DNA of 35,012 bases, taken from positions 1-35,012 of the forward strand of contig JAEZJV010000072.1 in NCBI GenBank assembly GCA_023415635.1, written 5' to 3'. The notes beneath the pieces were generated by a model. That model did no database searches, was not told the origin of the DNA, and saw only the letters and a list, made by a program, of their open reading frames with translations. The translations under genes were made by a program, and so were the position numbers. This stretch comes from Bacillota bacterium. GTDB taxonomy: Bacteria; Bacillota; Clostridia; Lachnospirales; Lachnospiraceae. The number at the start of each line of letters is the position of its first letter. Positions within the stretch are counted from its first letter, which is position 1. Positions 31,501 to 35,012 of this stretch are shown here, in pieces.

Positions 31501-32164
31501 AGGGAGCGCCTCCAACGCTCTCGGGAGGCCGTCCGCTCTACCGCACGAACCCTGGCCGGGGTTCGGTGGGGCGGGCGGCCTCGTTCTTTGCTGCGACGCC
31601 CGGACTTGACGCCGCACGACCAGTGTAGGTGTGCGTCTAGACGGGAATCCGGACACCGCCCCGCGTTGCCGTGGCGCGGCGTGGCCTCGCGCGCTGGTAC
31701 GCCGTGCGCTGCGCGATGCGCCCGGGCCGTGAGGCCTGACGCGCCGGCTAGACGCTCTGGCCTTCTATGCCCGGTAGGAGATATGCCAGAAAAGCGTTCT
31801 CAGGCCCTGCGCGGGCTTCGGCTAGCGTCCGGAGGCGCTCAACGGCAGGCGTCGGACCGAGGCAGCCGTCGAGCGTCGGTGGGCGCCAGCGCGCGGGCGG
31901 GTGCTGGCTGCCGCCTGCGCGCGGCGTCTAGACGCTCTGGCCTTCTATGCCCGGTAGGAGATATGCCAGAAAAGTGTTCGAGCGCCCCCCCGCCCGCCCT
32001 GGGCGGGCTCTACGGGCGTCCGGAGGCACTCACCGGCCGGCATCTGACCGAGGCAGCTCGAGCAGCGTCAGGGGCCCCGCGTACGGGCGGGTGCTTGCCG
32101 TCGCCTGGCGCGCGTCGTCTAGACGCCCGGGCCTTCTTTGCCCGGTAGGAGATATGCCAGAAAG
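31454..32164. repeat. Degenerate ~180-bp repeat array with CGTCTAGACG palindromes (putative origin)
   Basis: CGTCTAGACG is found exactly at 31634, 31925 and 32116, and with one change at 31454 and 31745; steps are 180, 111, 180 and 191 bases. Three copies continue into a conserved block of about 46 bases (31749-31794, 31929-31974, 32120-32164) with TATGCCCGGTAGGAGATATG; the first two are nearly identical. The blocks can fold: TCTGGC with GCCAGA and CTTCTA with TAGGAG. The spacers between blocks are also related. A TGTGGACAA DnaA box lies at 32424. It may be an origin with iterons, a partition site, or duplicated leftovers of the small gene at 32030-32266. Confidence 0.65.
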
Positions 32165-32266
32165 CGTCAGGGGGCTCAGCTGTAGGGCGGTGAGGGCGGC
32201 TCGTGCGGTGGCGGCGATGCGTGCGGTGGCGAGGGCGGCGAGGCGCTGCTGACGCGTGCTGGGCAT
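32030..32266 (-). CDS. Small protein overlapping the repeat array
   Basis: A 78-residue protein, MPSTRQQRLAALATARIAAT then a tail beginning LTLSGISPTGQRRPGRLDDA that is encoded by the repeat. ATG 32266 has a strong GGGAGG 6 bases upstream, so translation is likely. The next repeat unit (31979 down) would encode a similar tail, SGISPTGHRRPERLDAA, and stops at the same relative point with a similar final LPRSDACR. Repeat copies therefore look like duplicated 3' ends of this gene. Function unknown. Confidence 0.5.
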   Translation of the reverse strand: MPSTRQQRLAALATARIAATARAALTALQLSPLTLSGISPTGQRRPGRLDDARQATASTRPYAGPLTLLELPRSDAGR

Positions 32267-32423
32267 GGTGGTCCTCCCGGGTTGTGGTGGTCAGGGCGCA
32301 CGGTAGGTGGTCGTCCTGACCGGGACGGTGCATGCCTGCCGGGGTGTCCATCCCTTCGGTGCCGACGATGCTGCTCCGCGGGACTCGCGTCTCATCCGCC
32401 CGCGCGGCCTTCACCCGGACACC

Positions 32424-32432
32424 TGTGGACAA
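32424..32432 (-). other. DnaA box TTGTCCACA
   Basis: On the minus strand this reads TTGTCCACA, the actinobacterial DnaA-box consensus. It lies about 260 bases from the repeat array, supporting a replication origin in this region, though a single box could be chance. Confidence 0.45.
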
Positions 32433-32454
32433 ACCGGGGCGCATGACGACAGGT

Positions 32455-32481
32455 CTGTGATTAACTCCCCGCGCATCACAG
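32455..32481. promoter_or_regulatory. Inverted repeat upstream of the secreted-protein gene
   Basis: CTGTGAT (32455-32461) and ATCACAG (32475-32481) are exact complements 13 bases apart, about 25 bases before ATG 32506. It is a candidate operator or leader hairpin. Confidence 0.45.
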
Positions 32482-32505
32482 GATCGACAACCCAGGGGGT
32501 ACAAC

Positions 32506-33708
32506 ATGCGTCTGCCTTTGACACGTCTGTCTGCGGTGGCTTGCACCGCTTTCCTGCTCGTCGCAGCGGCCCAGACACCCGATACCGAACCGACCGACGG
32601 CGCCACGCCCGGGCAGCTCGACCTGCTCGAGGCGTACCTGCCGGAGATCGAGCCGTCCGACGAGCTCGACGGTCCCACGCTCGTGACCGGACACGTCGAC
32701 GACGCCGAAGCCGGCGTGCCCGTGATCGCGACCGCGTGGCCCGACCCGGCCGAGCTCGCCGACCTGGAAGTCGGTGACAAGGTCGGTGTCGTCACAATCG
32801 CGAAGACCCTCACGGATGCCGACGGCAATTACGAGCTCGTCGCCGACCCGGACGCCGTGAAGGACGTCGTGGGCGCCACGGAGGAGACCGTGAACTTCGA
32901 CGTGGTCGTCCCGACCAGCGAGGACATCGCGAACGCGACCGCCGCGACGACAGCCACGCTGTCCGTGAAGAAGGTGAGCACGCCGTCAAACAAGGTCCTG
33001 ACCGACGTGGACGTGGACATCGCCGCTGAGCGCCCCGCGACGATCGACGAAGCCGCCACCGATACCGCAACGTCGGTGCGCCCCACCGCCAGCTGCGGGT
33101 CGAGCCTCGTCGCACGCTACGACGACCGTCCGATGACCGCCGGGACCTCGTTCTCGACGACCTCGAAGGTCACGACCACGTTCCAGTACAAGAAGGGCTC
33201 GGAGTCCTCGCTCGGCGTTGGTTTCAGCGCGAAGGGCTCGGCCGGGTCGTTCAAGGCGAACGGCACACATAAGGTGAAGTCGTCGTCCGCGACGACCTAC
33301 GACGCCAAGAAGGGGGCGCACGGGACCTTCTACAAGAAGTACCAGGACTACGGAAAGTTCTTCAACTGCGTTGTTGACATTAACGGGTACGCAGTGATCT
33401 GGTACTCGGTGTCCCCGATCGGTGTGCCACACGGGTCGTACACGGCGAAGTCGACGTCCATTCCGACCGCAAAGCACTGCACCCGGTACAGCGGCGCCTC
33501 GCTGACGATCGACAAGTCCAAGGCGCAGTTGTGGTCCAGCGGTGTGGCGATCGGCGACAAGATCGGCATCGACCTGTCCGCGCAGACCGGATGGAGCAAC
33601 GAGACCCGCTTGGACATCAAGCGCACGTCCGGCACGGGCTTCCTGCTGTGCGGGACGACGGACAAGCCTGAGCAGAAGTCTCCGGGCCGCCTGGTCGCGA
33701 AGCCGTGA
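32506..33708 (+). CDS. Large secreted protein of unknown function
   Basis: A 400-residue protein with a signal peptide (RLSAVACTAFLLVAAA, cleavage near AAA-QT). The mature N-terminal half (residues about 25-190) is acidic and contains a carboxypeptidase-regulatory-like beta segment (VTGHVDDAEAGVPVIATAWP, DADGNYELV). The C-terminal half (about 195-400) has SCGSSLVARYDDRPMTAG, then a Ser/Lys-rich SLGVGFSAKGSAGSFKANGT, and ends FLLCGTTDKPEQKSPGRLVA; four Cys may pair. ATG 32506 has AGGGGG 6 bases upstream. The next gene is a lipoprotein starting in its stop codon, so the two probably work together at the surface. Confidence 0.75.
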   Translation: MRLPLTRLSAVACTAFLLVAAAQTPDTEPTDGATPGQLDLLEAYLPEIEPSDELDGPTLVTGHVDDAEAGVPVIATAWPDPAELADLEVGDKVGVVTIAKTLTDADGNYELVADPDAVKDVVGATEETVNFDVVVPTSEDIANATAATTATLSVKKVSTPSNKVLTDVDVDIAAERPATIDEAATDTATSVRPTASCGSSLVARYDDRPMTAGTSFSTTSKVTTTFQYKKGSESSLGVGFSAKGSAGSFKANGTHKVKSSSATTYDAKKGAHGTFYKKYQDYGKFFNCVVDINGYAVIWYSVSPIGVPHGSYTAKSTSIPTAKHCTRYSGASLTIDKSKAQLWSSGVAIGDKIGIDLSAQTGWSNETRLDIKRTSGTGFLLCGTTDKPEQKSPGRLVAKP

Positions 33709-34256
33709 CGACGACCCGACGTAGCGCCGTGACGCTGGTGGTGGTCCTCGTGGCTGCCACCAGCGTCGGGTGCAGCGCCCATGGCCCGACGGAAGGGTCT
33801 CTGGCGGTCGGTGGCGGGTCGGAGTTCACGTTGTGCATCACCCCACACGTCGGTGAGGACCGTGCGCTCGGGGCGACGTACGCGACGAACGAAGGGTCGT
33901 CCGACATCACGATCACGTCCGTCGAGCTGGTGGACGCCACTGGCGTGGAGGTCGGGGACGCGTTCGCGGTCCTGGACGACGGCAGCGACGACGGATACTC
34001 GGTCGGGGCGCCGGTCCCACCCGACCCGGAGGACGACGCGTACTCCGTACCTGCGTGGGAGCGGCGCGTTGACGCCGAAGGTGCGGTCATTGCGCCGGGT
34101 GAGACTTGGCAGGTCATCCAGGTCGTGAAGGTCACGTCAGCGGCCGACGCCGGTTTCGAGGCGTTGCGCATCGAGTACACGGAGGACGGGTCCACACGCG
34201 TCGCGCAGAACACGACACGGATGGAGGTCGAGGGGCGCGGGGCGCAGTGCGAGTAG
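33705..34256 (+). CDS. Lipoprotein coupled to the secreted protein
   Basis: A 183-residue protein with signal peptide and lipobox (SAVTLVVVLVAATSVGCSAH, Cys near residue 23). The mature part is acidic and beta-rich with GATYATNEGSSDITITSVEL, GYSVGAPVPPDPEDDAYSVP and IAPGETWQVIQVVKVTSAAD, like an immunoglobulin-type sandwich. Two further Cys occur. GTG 33705 overlaps the previous stop as GTGA. It is probably displayed on the outer face of the membrane and may anchor or receive the 400-residue secreted partner. About 240 bases without a gene follow (34257-34495), in which I see nothing clear. Confidence 0.75.
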   Translation: MTTTRRSAVTLVVVLVAATSVGCSAHGPTEGSLAVGGGSEFTLCITPHVGEDRALGATYATNEGSSDITITSVELVDATGVEVGDAFAVLDDGSDDGYSVGAPVPPDPEDDAYSVPAWERRVDAEGAVIAPGETWQVIQVVKVTSAADAGFEALRIEYTEDGSTRVAQNTTRMEVEGRGAQCE

Positions 34257-34495
34257 GTTCGCAGCCTTTCGCGGAAACGACCTCGGGGGCCTTCCGTCAC
34301 CCGGGCACACCTTATCTAGCGGCCTCCGCGGGCCCGCCAGCGCCCCGCCCTGCGCCCCCGTGGCGCGGTTCGCAGCGTCCGAACCGGCAGCGTGCCGGGC
34401 GCGCGTGCGGGTGGGCTTGCGGGTGCGGGTCGGCCACACCAGCACGAGTGCCACGGCCGCCGCAACCTGCGCGGGGTGTTTCCGGCTACACAGAA

Positions 34496-34518
34496 ATGGT
34501 AGGCGTTGGCATATACAG
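34496..34518 (+). repeat. Dispersed 23-bp element, copy 2
   Basis: ATGGTAGGCG-TTGGCATATACAG matches 6520-6542 in 22 of 23 positions. It lies 80 bases before the HTH start at 34598 and is followed by CGATGC at 34519 and 34529, again a 10-bp step. It is a likely promoter or operator of the HTH-prepilin gene. Confidence 0.65.
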
Positions 34519-34557
34519 CGATGCGTCTCGATGCTCCTGGTTGCGTCAAGGCGACCA

Positions 34558-34587
34558 CCTATCGTGGGGATAACAACTCGCGATAGG
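34558..34587. promoter_or_regulatory. Leader inverted repeat before the HTH-prepilin gene
   Basis: CCTATCG (34558-34564) and CGATAGG (34581-34587) are complementary, and the right arm overlaps the ribosome-binding site AGGAG. A hairpin here would hide that site and could regulate translation; it could equally be an operator. Confidence 0.45.
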
Positions 34588-34597
34588 AGAACGCAGC

Positions 34598-34676
34598 ATG
34601 TCCCACCCGCAGAACGCCCCCACGACCGACCCCACGTACATCACGATCCGCGAAGCCCAGGCCGTTACCGGCCTTT
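34598..34676 (+). CDS. 5' part of the IS-split HTH-prepilin gene
   Basis: Twenty-six codons, MSHPQNAPTTDPTYITIREA then QAVTGL, encode the first helix of an excisionase-type HTH and are then cut by the IS at 34677. ATG 34598 has GGAG 8 bases upstream. Joining 34676 to 131 (one TTT kept) continues in frame as SRSTIDRAIARGVLPVYETG, the recognition helix, and on into the prepilin at 133-885. The continuity of the HTH across the join is the main evidence that the two window ends belong together. In this strain the IS would stop production of the pilin. Confidence 0.75.
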
Positions 34677-34704
34677 TGAACCGCCCCGGGTTCAGTGGAG
34701 GCTC
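34677..34704. repeat. IS terminal inverted repeat (orfB side)
   Basis: TGAACCGCCCCGGGTTCAGT then GGAGGCTC. It matches the reverse complement of 100-127 at about 25 of 28 positions. The left neighbour is TTT, the presumed target duplication. Confidence 0.8.
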
Positions 34705-35012
34705 GGTTCTCTGGTTTCCAGCGTTGTCGACGCGGGGTTCTGACGGTAGTGGTTGGCTTCGTGCTCGGCGGGCGGGATGTCGCCGAGCTCGGTGTGCAGG
34801 CGCCGGTTGTTGAACCAGTCGACCCACTCCAGCGTCGCGATCTCGACGTCGTCGAGAGTGCGCCAGGGGCCGCGTCGCCGGATGAGCTCGTTCTTGAACA
34901 GCCCGATCGTCGACTCGGCCAGCGCGTTGTCATAGGCGTCCGCCACGGAGCCGATCGAGGCCCGCATGCCCAGGGCGGCGAGCCGCTCGGTCAGCGCCAG
35001 AGAGACGTACTG
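34692..35012 (-). CDS. IS3-family transposase OrfB, 3' end only
   Basis: The last 106 codons of a DDE integrase-core protein. GSVADAYDNALAESTIGLFK carries the final Glu of the DDE triad, and NELIRRRGPWRTLDDVEIAT, EWVDWFNNRRLHTELGDIPP and AEHEANHY are the usual OrfB C-terminus. The stop is at 34692-34694, inside the terminal repeat as is common. The reading frame is open to the right edge (QYVSLALTERLAALGM). It is the catalytic part of the transposase whose OrfA start is at the left window edge. Confidence 0.9.
   Translation of the reverse strand, partial: QYVSLALTERLAALGMRASIGSVADAYDNALAESTIGLFKNELIRRRGPWRTLDDVEIATLEWVDWFNNRRLHTELGDIPPAEHEANHYRQNPASTTLETREPSLH

Larger units (their letters stand above)
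34677..35012 (-). mobile_element. IS3-family element, orfB-side end
   Basis: The IS begins at 34677 with TGAACCGCCCCGGG, the partner of the repeat at 97-127, and runs off the right edge. The orfB 3' end lies within it. It is oriented so that the orfA end at 76-1 follows the same strand, consistent with a single IS copy spanning the gap. Confidence 0.8.

Noticed and set aside
29404..32148. A 914-codon open frame on the plus strand
   Set aside because: It is antisense to the 637-residue gene, has Arg/Pro/Ala-rich low-complexity composition and no ribosome-binding site. It is a GC-rich shadow frame.
31749..32164. CRISPR array
   Set aside because: Three blocks of about 46 bases, with spacers of about 135-145 bases that resemble each other and no cas genes, do not fit a CRISPR array.

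Overview
The window is GC-rich DNA of an actinobacterium. Codon third positions are almost all G or C, GTG starts are common, several genes look leaderless, and DUF2637, Replic_Relax and Lsr2-like domains are present. A Micrococcales host of the Cellulomonas type is a guess. No housekeeping gene is visible. Everything fits one mobile element: integrase and attachment site, resolvase, excisionase-like regulators, transfer genes, a putative replication gene with repeats, and accessory cargo.

Both window ends lie inside what looks like one IS3-family insertion sequence. The orfA start is at the left edge and the orfB end at the right edge. Terminal inverted repeats are at 97-127 and 34677-34704, each followed outward by TTT, a 3-bp target duplication. 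Removing the IS and joining 34676 to 131 restores a reading frame that runs from an excisionase-like HTH into a type IV prepilin. The window is therefore probably a circular element (plasmid or excised integrative element) of roughly 36 kb, opened by assembly at its IS.

Layout. 128-885: prepilin part of the HTH-pilin gene, ending at a strong terminator. 966-6457 (minus): transfer-type operon with HTH regulator, TrbL-like channel, frameshifted wall hydrolase, TcpC-like protein and two small proteins. 6625-8463 (minus): two unknown proteins, one membrane-anchored. 8715-11682: serine recombinase, a small protein, an attP-like site (3' half of tRNA-Gly flanked by paired 10-bp arm repeats), a tyrosine integrase with an Lsr2-like insert, and a convergent excisionase. 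11794-12129: small zinc-ribbon protein. 12527-15569: secreted protein plus ABC ATPase and two membrane proteins. 15592-17218: HTH repressor-like gene divergent from a small membrane peptide and a lipoprotein. 17277-20237 (minus): giant prepilin with fibronectin-like modules. 20459-21978 (minus): DUF2637 membrane protein and two small proteins. 22112-23047: HTH and small genes. 23054-25358 (minus): DUF2971 and PD-(D/E)XK pair, a candidate defence module. 26028-27017: Replic_Relax protein starting in an 8-bp tandem repeat. 27093-29590: membrane-anchored protein, HTH-HNH endonuclease, RHH protein and a small protein. 29587-32266: large winged-helix protein beside degenerate ~180-bp repeats with CGTCTAGACG palindromes (putative replication region). 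32506-34256: secreted protein and lipoprotein. 34598-34676: 5' part of the HTH-pilin gene.

The element appears to bring its own pilin subunits, wall hydrolase and channel protein, but no VirB4, VirD4 or FtsK-type ATPase, no obvious relaxase and no pilus motor is visible. It would have to borrow host or helper machinery.
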